The notes beneath the pieces are model-generated. The model did not search any database. It worked only from the letters and a program-made list of their open reading frames with translations, and was not told where the DNA came from. 64,000 nucleotides of DNA, from positions 1 through 64,000 of the forward strand of contig JBBRYJ010000009.1 in the NCBI GenBank assembly GCA_038237745.1, read 5' to 3'. The translations under genes were made by a program, and so were the position numbers. The stretch is from DASQEH01 sp038237745 (lineage in GTDB: Bacteria > Actinomycetota > Actinomycetes > Propionibacteriales > Nocardioidaceae). Shown piece after piece: positions 26,694-35,158 of this stretch. Positions within the stretch are counted from its first letter, which is position 1. Each line of letters begins with the position of its first letter.

Positions 26694-27794
26694 ATGCCTC
26701 ACGGGAACGAACCGACGAGGCGTGTGCAGCGCTCACAATCGCGTGCCCCCTCCCACTACTGCGGCTGCTGCCGCCTCGAAGTTGGTGTCCTCATCGCATT
26801 TTCGAAGTCAGCCCAACGCTTCGCCCTCACCGGAACCGCGCTCGCGTTCCTCACGGCGGCGACGACGGTGTTCACCATTCCGTCGTCCACCGGCTCGACG
26901 GTTCCGATGTCGAACGCGCGAGTGGACATCAAGCGCGACCCACTCATCGGGGCCGCCGGCGACATCGCCTGCTCGCCGACGGACGGGCACTTCAACGAGG
27001 CCTCGGGCGTAGGGGACTTCTGTCAGGCAGACGCGACGTCGAACTTGTTGCTCGACGCGCGGTTCTCCCGTGTACTCACCTTGGGAGACACCCAGTACCT
27101 GGAGGGGTCGTTCACCGACTTCCAGCACTCGTACGACCCCACGTGGGGACGGGTCAAGGCGATCACCACCCCGGCCATCGGCAACCACGAGTACCGCGAC
27201 AACAACGGGGCCGGTTACTTCAGGTACTTCGGGGAGGCCGCCGGGAACCCGGCCAAGGGCTACTACAGCTACAACCTAGGCGCCTGGCACCTCATCGCCT
27301 TGAACTCCCAGTGCTCTGAGCTCCCCAGGGGAACCGGCGACAACGGATGCGCCACGGGATCGATGCAGAACAAGTGGCTACGCGCGGACCTCGCAGCGCA
27401 CCCGACCCGGTGCACCCTCGCCTATTGGCACAGGCCCCCGGTCTTCTCGCCGGGCCAGGGCAACGACTCGGCGATCGCGAGCCTGTGGGCGGTTCTTGCC
27501 CGCGCCAACGTTGATGTGGCGCTGACCGGTCATCACCACAACTACCAGCGGTTCGCGCCACTTGACGCCACCGGTCGACCCACCGAGGGACCGGGTCTGC
27601 GGCAGTTCGTCGTGGGCACGGGGGGCAAGAGCGAGAACGAGCTCGGCGCGCCGAGGCCAGGAGTGGTCCAGGTACGCCAGGACAACACCTACGGAATCTT
27701 GAAGATGCGGCTGCACGAGACCCGTTACCACTGGAGGTTCGTCGCTACGCCGGGGTCGAGCTTCACCGACTCGGGTACCACGTCCTGTCACTGA
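26694..27794 (+). CDS. Secreted calcineurin-like metallophosphoesterase
   Basis: A 366-residue protein with a long basic N-terminus and a hydrophobic segment around residues 42-62 (RFALTGTALAFLTAATTVFT), probably a signal peptide. The metallophosphoesterase motifs appear in order: IGAAGDIAC (Asp), LTLGDTQY (GD), PAIGNHEY (GNHE), YWHRPPV (His) and LTGHHHNYQRF (GHxHxY). This set is typical of PAP-type phosphatases. Start choice is uncertain: the ATG at 26694 has no clear ribosome site. The gene ends 11 bases before a hairpin shared with the convergent carbonic anhydrase gene. Confidence 0.85.
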   Translation: MPHGNEPTRRVQRSQSRAPSHYCGCCRLEVGVLIAFSKSAQRFALTGTALAFLTAATTVFTIPSSTGSTVPMSNARVDIKRDPLIGAAGDIACSPTDGHFNEASGVGDFCQADATSNLLLDARFSRVLTLGDTQYLEGSFTDFQHSYDPTWGRVKAITTPAIGNHEYRDNNGAGYFRYFGEAAGNPAKGYYSYNLGAWHLIALNSQCSELPRGTGDNGCATGSMQNKWLRADLAAHPTRCTLAYWHRPPVFSPGQGNDSAIASLWAVLARANVDVALTGHHHNYQRFAPLDATGRPTEGPGLRQFVVGTGGKSENELGAPRPGVVQVRQDNTYGILKMRLHETRYHWRFVATPGSSFTDSGTTSCH

Positions 27795-27805
27795 TCTGAC
27801 GTCAC

Positions 27806-27822
27806 AGTCCGCGGGGCGGACT
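27806..27822. terminator. Short hairpin between convergent genes
   Basis: AGTCCGC and GCGGACT form a perfect 7-bp stem with a three-base loop in the 27-bp gap between the metallophosphoesterase and carbonic anhydrase stops. No T-run follows on either strand. Confidence 0.5.
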
Positions 27823-28358
27823 CAGGCGACCGGCTCCAGCCGACCTGTGTCGACGTCGTACACGGCTCCTCCCACCGCGACATCTGCCGGCAGGTAGGGC
27901 GACGACTGGATCCGTTGAATGTCGGAGAGCAGGGCACCGCGCACATCGGGTGCTGGTCGAAGCTCGAGGCTGCGTGTGTCGACGCCCGAGGCGGCCAGGA
28001 TGGCCCCGTGGATGTGCGCCTCGTCCTGTGCGGACATCCGGCAGCCCAGGTGCGGAACGACCAGCACCCGACGTACGCCGAGCAGGTGGACCGCAAGCAC
28101 CAGGGTGCGCAGGACGTCGTCGGTCACGCGGGCCCCCGCGTTGCGGAGGATCTTGGCGTCGCCGGGTCGCAGTCCCAGCATCTGGAGAGGTTCGATGCGC
28201 GAGTCCATGCAGGTCACGACCGCCAGCCCTCGCGCTGCCACGGGTTCGAGGCCGTTCAAGGCGAACCGTTCGGCGTACTCGGCGTTGGCAGACAGCTCGA
28301 GAGCGAAGGCATCACCGGAGACAGTTCCGTGCGCGGGCCGTGTCGTCACGACGGCCAA
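27822..28358 (-). CDS. Beta-carbonic anhydrase
   Basis: A 178-residue beta-class carbonic anhydrase, interconverting CO2 and bicarbonate in the cytoplasm. The zinc ligands are Cys50 in VVTCMDSR, His103 and Cys106 in VVPHLGC, with the Asp52-Arg54 dyad in CMDSR. ILRNAGARVTDDVLRTLVLAVHLLGV between them is the standard core. It is shorter than most plant-type enzymes but normal for the actinobacterial group. It is a single gene, and its start overlaps no neighbour. Confidence 0.93.
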   Translation of the reverse strand: MAVVTTRPAHGTVSGDAFALELSANAEYAERFALNGLEPVAARGLAVVTCMDSRIEPLQMLGLRPGDAKILRNAGARVTDDVLRTLVLAVHLLGVRRVLVVPHLGCRMSAQDEAHIHGAILAASGVDTRSLELRPAPDVRGALLSDIQRIQSSPYLPADVAVGGAVYDVDTGRLEPVA

Positions 28359-28438
28359 GCCTAAGGGAGAGCAGGAGTCGGGGACGAGGCAGTCGTACGC
28401 TTGGCCGGTTGGGTGATCAGCCGACCGGCCGGGATGAC

Positions 28439-29254
28439 TCAGGGACCTGGAACGCTGACACGCCAGACCGGGCTGTCGTTGCCCTCGCTCCCTACTAGCA
28501 GCGACGCGCCGTTCTGGACGAAGGTGACGGACTCGCCCTGCTTCTCCGCGGGCAGATCGACGACGGTGGCCGCACCGCCGACTCCGGAGTACAGGTAGGC
28601 CTTGCTGTGCGTGCGGAGCACCAACCGGCTGCCGTCGGCGGTGAAGTCCCCGCCGGTCACCAGGGCAGGCGCGCTCGCCACCCGGCGCAGCGTGTTGTAA
28701 CCGGTCGTCGACAAAGTGGACGGTGCCTGGTAGATGCCCGCACCGCTCTTCGCCTTGGTGGCGATGTAGAGAGTGCCCGTCTGCGGGTTCACGAGGAGGG
28801 CCTCGGCGTTGTGCGAACGGCCGTCGTCGTAGCGGAAGTCGTACCGCGTGTAGGGCAGGCTCGCGCTGGCGAGGATGGTCGGCTCAGCGACCCGGAAGAC
28901 ACAGACGGAGCTCTTGCGGAGTTGGTTGTCACCGATGTCGCCCAACCACAGGCTGCTGTCCGGCCCCTTTGTCATGTCCTCCCAGTCCCACGACTGGGCT
29001 CCGGCGAGGGTGAAGACTGCCTTCGTAAGACCGTCGGGTCCTACGGCGAAGAACCGCGAGGTGTCGCCGCTGTCGTTGTGGGTGAACAACACCCCGGGGA
29101 AGTACGACGACGTGGCGATTCCACTCGACTCCTGGATCTGGGGGTCCTGAAGATGTCGTACCACGACATTCAACTGGGCGGGGGCGCCTCCGGCGAATGT
29201 AGGGGACACCATGGCCGCGAGAATCGTTGCGGAGAGAAGGACCGGACGACGCAT
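28439..29254 (-). CDS. Secreted beta-propeller-like protein of unknown function
   Basis: A 271-residue protein with a signal peptide (RRPVLLSATILAAMVSPTFA). The mature part has regularly spaced strand-turn units: QESSGIATSSYFPGVLFTHNDSGDTSRFFAVGPDG, SWDWEDMTKGPDSSLWLGDIGDN, HNAEALLVNPQTGTLYIATK and GGDFTADGSRLVLRTHSKAYLYS. The WEDM...LWLGDIGDN block occurs in secreted actinobacterial propeller proteins without a known activity. AGGGG lies five bases before the ATG. It has its own promoter with an overlapping inverted repeat. Confidence 0.78.
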   Translation of the reverse strand: MRRPVLLSATILAAMVSPTFAGGAPAQLNVVVRHLQDPQIQESSGIATSSYFPGVLFTHNDSGDTSRFFAVGPDGLTKAVFTLAGAQSWDWEDMTKGPDSSLWLGDIGDNQLRKSSVCVFRVAEPTILASASLPYTRYDFRYDDGRSHNAEALLVNPQTGTLYIATKAKSGAGIYQAPSTLSTTGYNTLRRVASAPALVTGGDFTADGSRLVLRTHSKAYLYSGVGGAATVVDLPAEKQGESVTFVQNGASLLVGSEGNDSPVWRVSVPGP

Positions 29255-29265
29255 GGGTACCCCTG

Positions 29266-29305
29266 AAAGTAACGAAGATAGCAATAAGTAGTCAAAACAC
29301 TACTT
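29266..29305 (-). promoter_or_regulatory. Promoter with overlapping inverted repeat for the propeller gene
   Basis: On the minus strand TTGACT (plus 29290-29295) and TACTTT (plus 29266-29271) are spaced by 18 bases and resemble -35 and -10 boxes. A perfect 7-bp inverted repeat (AAGTAGT, six bases, ACTACTT; 29286-29305) covers the -35 box, a natural operator position. Confidence 0.6.
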
Positions 29306-29389
29306 TGCGTTAGATGCCCGCAGGGGTAAATGGCATTCTTCGTATCCTGCCGGTTCGGCGAGACTGAGCTCGGCGGATCCCGAGGCGGC

Positions 29390-30823
29390 CTATGAGTCAG
29401 CGAGGGGAGGGATGAACCGGTGCCAGGGTCGTTCCTTTTCGAAGGCTGCAGCGGCGGCGAGGGTGAGCCTGTCCGACCACCGCGGCCCCATCACCTGCAG
29501 CCCGACCGGCAGCCCCGCCCCGTCGAAACCGGCGGGGACCGAGGTCGCCGGCATCCCCGTGAGGTTTGCGGGCAGGCAGATCGTGCACCAGTCGTCGAAG
29601 AAGGGATCGACAGGTTGGCCCTCGATCTGAGCCGGCGTCTCAAGTCCTACGGAAAATGCGGTTAGCTGCATGGCAGGGGTGAGGAGCAGGTCGAACTGCT
29701 CGAAGAACTCCGCCCAGGCCCTGGTGTAGCGCGCCTTCTCGTGGAGCGCGTCGACGTACTGCGCAGCGGTTGTCTCGCGGCCCGCTTCGACGATATCAGC
29801 GGTTCCCGACGACATCAGGTCGCGGGACAAGGCTAGAAGGGGTCCCTCGGAGGAGAAGCCTTCGGCAAGGGCGATGGAGTTCCACAGCTCGGTGGGGTGC
29901 TGTGTGTTCGGGGCTGCCTCGACCAGCCGGCAGCCCGACCCGGCGAAGACCGTAAGAGCGTCGTCGAAGACGGAGCGCACGTCGGCGTCCACGGGGAGCA
30001 TGCCCAGGTCGGACGACCATGCCACCCGGAGCTCTCGGAGATCACCCGGCGGCATTCCGGCAGAAAGGTAGTCGGCCGGAGGCGGACCCGGATAGCTCAT
30101 GTCGTCGGCTGCCGCCGCGCCGCTCATCACCGACAGCATCAGTGCAGCATCGCGGACCGAGCGAGCCAGCGGGCCATCGACCGACAGGCTCTTCCACCCT
30201 TTGAAGCCGGGTTCCTTGGGTACGAGCCCGAACGTCGGCTTGTGCCCCACGACGCCGCAGAACGAGGCGGGGATACGGATGGAACCGCCCCCGTCCGTCC
30301 CGAGTGCGATCGCAGTCAGGCCTGCCGACACCGACGCGCCCGCTCCTCCGCTGGATCCGCCGGGCGTCCTTTCGAGGTCCCAGGGGTTACGGGTAAGCCC
30401 GAAGACGAGGTTGTCGGTGAACCCCCGGTAGCAGAACTCGGGGTTGTTCGTCTTGCCGACGATGACCGCGCCGGCCGCCCGTAGGCGCGCCACCGGGACG
30501 GCGTCCTCCGCGGGCTCGAAGTCGCGCAGGGCCAACGAGCCGTTGGTCGAAGGCGCCCCCGTCATCCAGATGTGGTCCTTGACCGACACCGGAACTCCCA
30601 GCAGAGGGGGCAGCGAACCCCCGCGCCGTACCGCCTCGTCGGCATCGTCGGCGGCGGCCTGGGCCTGCTCGTCGAGCACGACCGTGAAGGCGTTCAGTTC
30701 AGGTTGTACCCGATGGATGCGCTCCAACGACTCGGTGACCTCGTGTCGAGCGGTCGTCCGCCCGGCGCGGATGTCCTCCGCGGTCTGCCAGGCGTCGACG
30801 GGGCCGCCGTCCCGAGCGGTCAG
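29390..30823 (-). CDS. Amidase (amidase-signature family)
   Basis: A 477-residue amidase-signature enzyme hydrolysing a carboxamide to acid and ammonia. The catalytic Ser-cisSer-Lys triad is visible: Lys in VPVSVKDHIW, cis-Ser in TPGGSSGGAGASVSAG and the nucleophile in LGTDGGGSIRIPASFCG. The normal N-terminal helix (DAWQTAEDIRAGRTTARHEVTESLERI) is only included if translation starts at CTG 30823, which overlaps the permease stop as CTGA and has GAGGAG five bases upstream; the next start, TTG 30727, would remove it. It is the last gene of the ureohydrolase-permease-amidase operon. Confidence 0.88.
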   Translation of the reverse strand: MTARDGGPVDAWQTAEDIRAGRTTARHEVTESLERIHRVQPELNAFTVVLDEQAQAAADDADEAVRRGGSLPPLLGVPVSVKDHIWMTGAPSTNGSLALRDFEPAEDAVPVARLRAAGAVIVGKTNNPEFCYRGFTDNLVFGLTRNPWDLERTPGGSSGGAGASVSAGLTAIALGTDGGGSIRIPASFCGVVGHKPTFGLVPKEPGFKGWKSLSVDGPLARSVRDAALMLSVMSGAAAADDMSYPGPPPADYLSAGMPPGDLRELRVAWSSDLGMLPVDADVRSVFDDALTVFAGSGCRLVEAAPNTQHPTELWNSIALAEGFSSEGPLLALSRDLMSSGTADIVEAGRETTAAQYVDALHEKARYTRAWAEFFEQFDLLLTPAMQLTAFSVGLETPAQIEGQPVDPFFDDWCTICLPANLTGMPATSVPAGFDGAGLPVGLQVMGPRWSDRLTLAAAAAFEKERPWHRFIPPLADS

Positions 30824-32289
30824 TGTGTCTCCTCAGGCCGCATGTGCCGCATGGCTGCTTCCTCGAGCTCCGCCGACTCGGCCTCGGCGATCTTGGTCTC
30901 AGACCCGACGTCGATCGAACGGGCCATGAGGTAGTAGAGGATGCCGGCGACGGGGAGGCCGACGAACATCGAGATGTCGGCCCCGTTGAGGGCATTGGCA
31001 ACCCAGCCGCTGTACCGACTGGTGCTGAGGAACGGCAGCATCGCCCCGAAACCCAGGACGTAGGCGATGATCCCGCGCCACCCCCAGCGCCCGTACATGC
31101 CGTCGGGGTTGAAGATCTCGGCGATCGCGTAGTGGCCTCGCCGGACGATGTAGTAGTCGACCAGGTTGACGGCTGTCCAAGGGACGAAAAGGTAGAGCAC
31201 CAGCAGCAGGAAGTCTTCGAAGTTGGTCAGGAAGTTCGCGCCGATGAGCAGCGCCGGGATGACGGAGAGCACCGCGGTCAGCGAGATGGTGACGATGCGC
31301 ACCGTGCTGGTTGGCCGCACCTTCTTGAACGAGTCCATGGCACTGATCAGGGTGAGCGAGCCGCCGTACATGTTCAGGGCGGTGACCGAGATGAGGCCGA
31401 GAGTCGAGAACACCAGCACGATGGACCCGAACCCGTTGAAGACGGTGTCTCCCGAGTCCTGCAACGAGGGAATCGTGTCGAAGCTGGCACCCGCCCAGGC
31501 GGCCAGCGCCGCGCCCAGGCACATCAGCCAGATGGCGCCGAGAGCGGAGCCCCAGTAGGTCCACAGGAACGTCTTGCGCACCGTGACGTCCGGCGGGAGG
31601 TAACGCGAGTAGTCCGACACGTAGATGGCCCAGCTGATCTGGTAGCCGGCCACGACACCGAACTGCGCGAGGAACGGGGTCCACTGGAAGCCGCCCAGAT
31701 CGAAGGAACCGCCCGGGAAGTCCAGCAGGATGATCGCGATCGTCAGGATGCCGAAGAAGACGAGGAAGCCGGCGGCGAGCCATCGCTCCACTCCGTGGAT
31801 GAGGTCGTAGCCGACAAGTGCAATGACCGCCGCCAAGATAGTGGCGACGATGATCCACAGCTTGCTCCCGCCGTGCAACGTCGTGTCGAGAGCGTCGCCG
31901 GCCAGGATGGTGTTGAAGATGTTGAAGCCGGCGTACTGCAGATAGGCGAACAACCAGACGAGCAGCGCCCCGACGTAGCCGAACTGTGGCCTGGACTGGA
32001 TCATCTGCGGCAGTCCGAGCTGTGGCCCCTGTGCCGAGTGGAACGCCATGAAGAAGGTGCCGAACAACGCCCCCGCGATGATCGCGACCAGGGACCACAC
32101 CAGGTTCCCGCCGAGCGTGACGGACGCGGTTCCGACCGCGAGGGTGGCGATCTGGGCGTTGCTCATGAACCACAGCGGTCCCTGGCTCCACACCTTGCCG
32201 TGGCGCTCGTTCAGGGGGACGTAGTCGATGGAGCGGACCTCGACTCCCGCGATGCGGGACGAGCGGGAAGTGGACGCGTCAGTCGTCAC
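30820..32289 (-). CDS. NCS1-family cytosine/purine/hydantoin-type permease
   Basis: A 489-residue membrane protein with about twelve hydrophobic segments. The N-terminus YVPLNERHGKVWSQGPLWFMSNAQIATLAVGTA is typical of NCS1 transporters (a conserved acidic-polar start then TM1). PQMIQSRPQFGYVGALLVWLFAYLQYAGFNIFNTILAG and ISWAIYVSDYSRYLPPDV are family landmarks. It should import a nitrogenous base or related compound by cation symport. The GTG at 32289 follows GAGGAG and lies inside the end of the ureohydrolase gene (11-base overlap). The stop overlaps the amidase start, so the three genes are translationally coupled. Confidence 0.9.
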   Translation of the reverse strand: MTTDASTSRSSRIAGVEVRSIDYVPLNERHGKVWSQGPLWFMSNAQIATLAVGTASVTLGGNLVWSLVAIIAGALFGTFFMAFHSAQGPQLGLPQMIQSRPQFGYVGALLVWLFAYLQYAGFNIFNTILAGDALDTTLHGGSKLWIIVATILAAVIALVGYDLIHGVERWLAAGFLVFFGILTIAIILLDFPGGSFDLGGFQWTPFLAQFGVVAGYQISWAIYVSDYSRYLPPDVTVRKTFLWTYWGSALGAIWLMCLGAALAAWAGASFDTIPSLQDSGDTVFNGFGSIVLVFSTLGLISVTALNMYGGSLTLISAMDSFKKVRPTSTVRIVTISLTAVLSVIPALLIGANFLTNFEDFLLLVLYLFVPWTAVNLVDYYIVRRGHYAIAEIFNPDGMYGRWGWRGIIAYVLGFGAMLPFLSTSRYSGWVANALNGADISMFVGLPVAGILYYLMARSIDVGSETKIAEAESAELEEAAMRHMRPEETH

Positions 32290-33289
32290 CGTGACTCCTC
32301 GTGTGTTGAGCGGCTGAACCCTTGGACATGACCGAGAGCAGGTCGTATGCGACATGGGCGGCTGCGACACCGGTGAGCTCGGCATGGTCGTACGCCGGCG
32401 CCACCTCCACGATGTCGGCTGACACCACGTGCAGATCGGCCAGCTCCCGGAGCATCGCGAGCAGCTCCCTCGACGTGAGACCTCCCGCCTCCGGCGTCCC
32501 AGTGCCGGGAGCATGGGCGGGGTCGAGGACGTCGATGTCGACGGAGACGTAGATCGGGGCGTCTCCCAGCCGCTCGCGCATTCGCTGGACTGCCGCTGAC
32601 AGACCCTGCATCTCGATCTCGACGCTGGTCACGCCGGCGAAGCCCAGGCGTTCGCTGTCGGGCATGTCGGAGGCGCCGTAGAGCGGGCCGCGGATTCCGA
32701 TATGCATGGAGTGCGCGAGGTCGACCAGTCCCTCCTCTGAGGCGCGGCGGAAGGGTGTGCCGTGTGTGTACGGCTCGCCGAAGTAGGTGTCCCAGGTGTC
32801 GAGGTGGGCGTCGAAGTGCAGTACGGCCACCGGACCGTGCCGCTCGTGCATGACACGCAGCAGGGGCAGCGCGATCGTGTGGTCGCCGCCGAGGGTCAGG
32901 AGGCGTGTCCCGTCCGCCACCAGCTCGCGGGCACCGCTGTGGATCTGGGCGATGGCCGTGGCGATGTCGAACGGGTTGCATGCGATGTCGCCTGCGTCGA
33001 CCACCTGCTGCTCAGCAAAGGGATGGGCGTCGAGAGCCGGGTTGTACGGGCGGAGCAGGCGTGACGCCTGCCGCACATGGGCAGGGCCGAATCGGGCACC
33101 GGGCCGGTAGCTGACGCCGCTGTCGAAGGGAACGCCCACGACGGCGACATCGGCCCCGGCCACCTCGTCAGCGCGAGGGAGTCGTGCGAAAGTGGCGGGT
33201 CCTGCGTAGCGCGGTACCTCAGTGGCGTCGACCGGTCCCAAGACGCCGCCGCTCACGACGCGAGGGGGAGAGCCGGTGATGGCGATCAC
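32279..33289 (-). CDS. Ureohydrolase (agmatinase/guanidinobutyrase-type)
   Basis: A 336-residue member of the arginase/agmatinase superfamily, which removes urea from a guanidino compound with a Mn2+ pair. Metal ligands are visible in LLTLGGDHTI, LHFDAHLDTW and VSVDIDVLDPAHAPGTGTPE, and GVPFDSGVSYRPGARFGPAHVRQASRLL is the family N-terminus. The substrate cannot be fixed: agmatine, guanidinobutyrate and guanidine hydrolases share these motifs. First gene of an operon with an NCS1 permease and an amidase, which points to catabolism of an imported guanidino compound rather than polyamine synthesis. The GTG start at 33289 has only a close GGAAGGG. Confidence 0.9.
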   Translation of the reverse strand: MIAITGSPPRVVSGGVLGPVDATEVPRYAGPATFARLPRADEVAGADVAVVGVPFDSGVSYRPGARFGPAHVRQASRLLRPYNPALDAHPFAEQQVVDAGDIACNPFDIATAIAQIHSGARELVADGTRLLTLGGDHTIALPLLRVMHERHGPVAVLHFDAHLDTWDTYFGEPYTHGTPFRRASEEGLVDLAHSMHIGIRGPLYGASDMPDSERLGFAGVTSVEIEMQGLSAAVQRMRERLGDAPIYVSVDIDVLDPAHAPGTGTPEAGGLTSRELLAMLRELADLHVVSADIVEVAPAYDHAELTGVAAAHVAYDLLSVMSKGSAAQHTRSHGDD

Positions 33290-33418
33290 CCCTTCCGGCC
33301 GACGGTTATCGGGACGCTACACCCGCGATGCCTTCACCATCAACGCACACGGGGTCGCCATGAGTAACCTGCCCCGCCCCGAAGCCTTCGCCAACCCGAG
33401 CAGGGTGGTTGCTCGAGC

Positions 33419-33871
33419 TCAATCGTCAACAGGAGGGCGGTCAGGTTGGTCGCGGGTGAGGTGGAGCAGCCAGTCGGTGGCGGTCCGGATCAGGGCGAAG
33501 CGTCGCGACCCGTCCCTTCCGTGGAGGGTGAACAGGATGCGACGATCGGTCCGGTCGTGCTCCTCCCACCGGCCGATGTCGGCGATCGACTTGTCGGCGT
33601 CCTGGTACGTCAGATGGTCGAGCGCATGGTCCGGCACCTGGATGGCCAGCCGGTTCGGCTGAGCACGTGTGGGCAGACCCCGGGGCAGAGCCCAGGACCG
33701 CAGGACGCCATCCTCCTCGAGGCGAAGGTCGAAGTGGTGGCGTGGCTTGTGATGCTCGTGCAGGACGAAGGTATGGGTCAGCTCGTCGCCGTGCGCCGAC
33801 TGCCCTTCGCCCGGCTCGTCGCTCGGCACAGGTGTAACTGTGCTCCACGTCGGCTCCAGATGCACGTGCAC
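33419..33871 (-). CDS. Stand-alone DNA ligase D 3'-phosphoesterase domain protein
   Basis: A 150-residue protein consisting of the LigD phosphoesterase (PE) domain: HTFVLHEHHKPRHHFDLRLEEDGVLRSWALPRGLP, IQVPDHALDHLTYQ and IGRWEEHDRTDRRILFTLHG. In LigD this domain trims 3' ends (3'-phosphate, 3' ribonucleotides) during non-homologous end joining. The active-site H-x-x-x-x-x-H-x-D-x-R-x-E pattern is kept. No Ku, polymerase or ligase module is nearby, so it acts alone or with enzymes elsewhere. A free-standing PE protein is common in actinobacteria. Confidence 0.88.
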   Translation of the reverse strand: MHVHLEPTWSTVTPVPSDEPGEGQSAHGDELTHTFVLHEHHKPRHHFDLRLEEDGVLRSWALPRGLPTRAQPNRLAIQVPDHALDHLTYQDADKSIADIGRWEEHDRTDRRILFTLHGRDGSRRFALIRTATDWLLHLTRDQPDRPPVDD

Positions 33872-33934
33872 GCCGTGACCTGTGACCTGACGACCAGCTC
33901 GCCTGACCGTCGCATCTGCCGGGCCAGATCACCG

Positions 33935-35158
33935 TCAGGTCGCCGATGGTCGAGTCACCACGCGACCTGTGACGTCGCCGAGGGTGATGCGACCGCGCCC
34001 GTCCGGTGCCTGCGCCCAGCCGGTGAGGGTGACGACATCGCCGTCGGCGAGAAAGCCGAGCTCCGTCCCACCGTCGAGCGAGATCGGCCGGGTGCCGTTC
34101 CAGCTGAGTTCGAGCAGGCTGCCGAAGGTGCCGGGCTCGGCTCCACTGACAGTGCCCGATGCGAAGAGGTCACCGACCCGAAGGCTCGCGCCGTTGACAG
34201 TGAGGTGCGCCAGGAGCTGGCTCGGTGACCAGTACATGTCCCGAAACTCCGGATGCGAGATCTCGTGGCCGTTCACGATGATCGACAGGTGCAGGTCCAG
34301 GCCGAAGAGGTCGTGGTCGTTGCCGTCGAGGTAGGGAAGCACCGCAGGGTCCTGGCGGGGGAGTGGCAGCTCAGCACCGGACAGCGCCTCGAACGGAACC
34401 ACCCAGGCAGAGATCGATGTCGCGAAGGACTTCCCCAGGAAGGGCCCGAGGGGCACGTACTCCCACGCCTGGATGTCTCGGGCGCTCCAGTCGTTGAGCA
34501 GCACGACTCCGAAGAGGTGCCGCCGAGCGTCGGCGACGCCGACCTTGGACCCGAGGTCGCTGCCCCGGCCGACGACGAACCCGACCTCGCACTCGATGTC
34601 CAGCTTGGTGCTCGGGCCGAACAGGGGACGGTCGTCGTCGCCGGGGTGCCGCTGCCCGGACGGCCGGACGATCTCCGTGCCGCTCACGACGACGGTGCCG
34701 GCCCGGCCGTGGTACCCGATCGGGAGGTGCTTCCAGCTCCGCGGCAGGGCGGGGGAGTCGGGACGGAAGATCATGCCCACGTTGGACGCATGCGACTCGC
34801 TGGCGTAGAAGTCGACGTAGTCGGCAACCGCGAAGGGAAGGTGCAGGGTCACGCCGTCCAGCGGCACGCAGTGCTGGGCCATGTCGACCACCCCTGAGTC
34901 GTCGGCAACGAGCGACCGGACCCAGGCCCGCGTCTCCCGCCAGCCCGTCGGCCCTTGATCCATCAGAGCGTTGAGAGAGGGCTGCGCGAAGACGTGTGCA
35001 TCCGGGTGACCGAGGCGCCGAGCAGCTGAGCAGAGGTCGAGCACGTCGTCGTAGAGCCTGACCCCGATCCGCGGCTCGCTATCGGGAAGGCTGAAGACGC
35101 CGTAAGGCAGCGTCTCCGGACCGAAGGCGCGGTACGCCGGCGTGGCTGACCCGCTCAT
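33935..35158 (-). CDS. fahA: Fumarylacetoacetase
   Basis: A 407-residue FAH, the last enzyme of tyrosine/homogentisate degradation, cleaving 4-fumarylacetoacetate to fumarate and acetoacetate. VDFYASESHASNVGMIFRP contains the catalytic His and first metal Asp, LDIECEVGFVVGRG the two metal-binding Glu, and LLNDWSARDIQAWEYVPLGPFLGKSFATSISAWVVP the later Asp and core. Length agrees with the family. Its ATG overlaps the stop of the upstream unknown gene (ATGA), so the two are translated together. The dioxygenase of the same pathway starts divergently 75 bases above that pair. Confidence 0.95.
   Translation of the reverse strand: MSGSATPAYRAFGPETLPYGVFSLPDSEPRIGVRLYDDVLDLCSAARRLGHPDAHVFAQPSLNALMDQGPTGWRETRAWVRSLVADDSGVVDMAQHCVPLDGVTLHLPFAVADYVDFYASESHASNVGMIFRPDSPALPRSWKHLPIGYHGRAGTVVVSGTEIVRPSGQRHPGDDDRPLFGPSTKLDIECEVGFVVGRGSDLGSKVGVADARRHLFGVVLLNDWSARDIQAWEYVPLGPFLGKSFATSISAWVVPFEALSGAELPLPRQDPAVLPYLDGNDHDLFGLDLHLSIIVNGHEISHPEFRDMYWSPSQLLAHLTVNGASLRVGDLFASGTVSGAEPGTFGSLLELSWNGTRPISLDGGTELGFLADGDVVTLTGWAQAPDGRGRITLGDVTGRVVTRPSAT

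Noticed and set aside
30823..32331. Plus-strand open frame of 502 codons opposite the NCS1 permease
   Set aside because: Antisense to a strongly conserved membrane protein, with low-complexity charged translation and no ribosome site.
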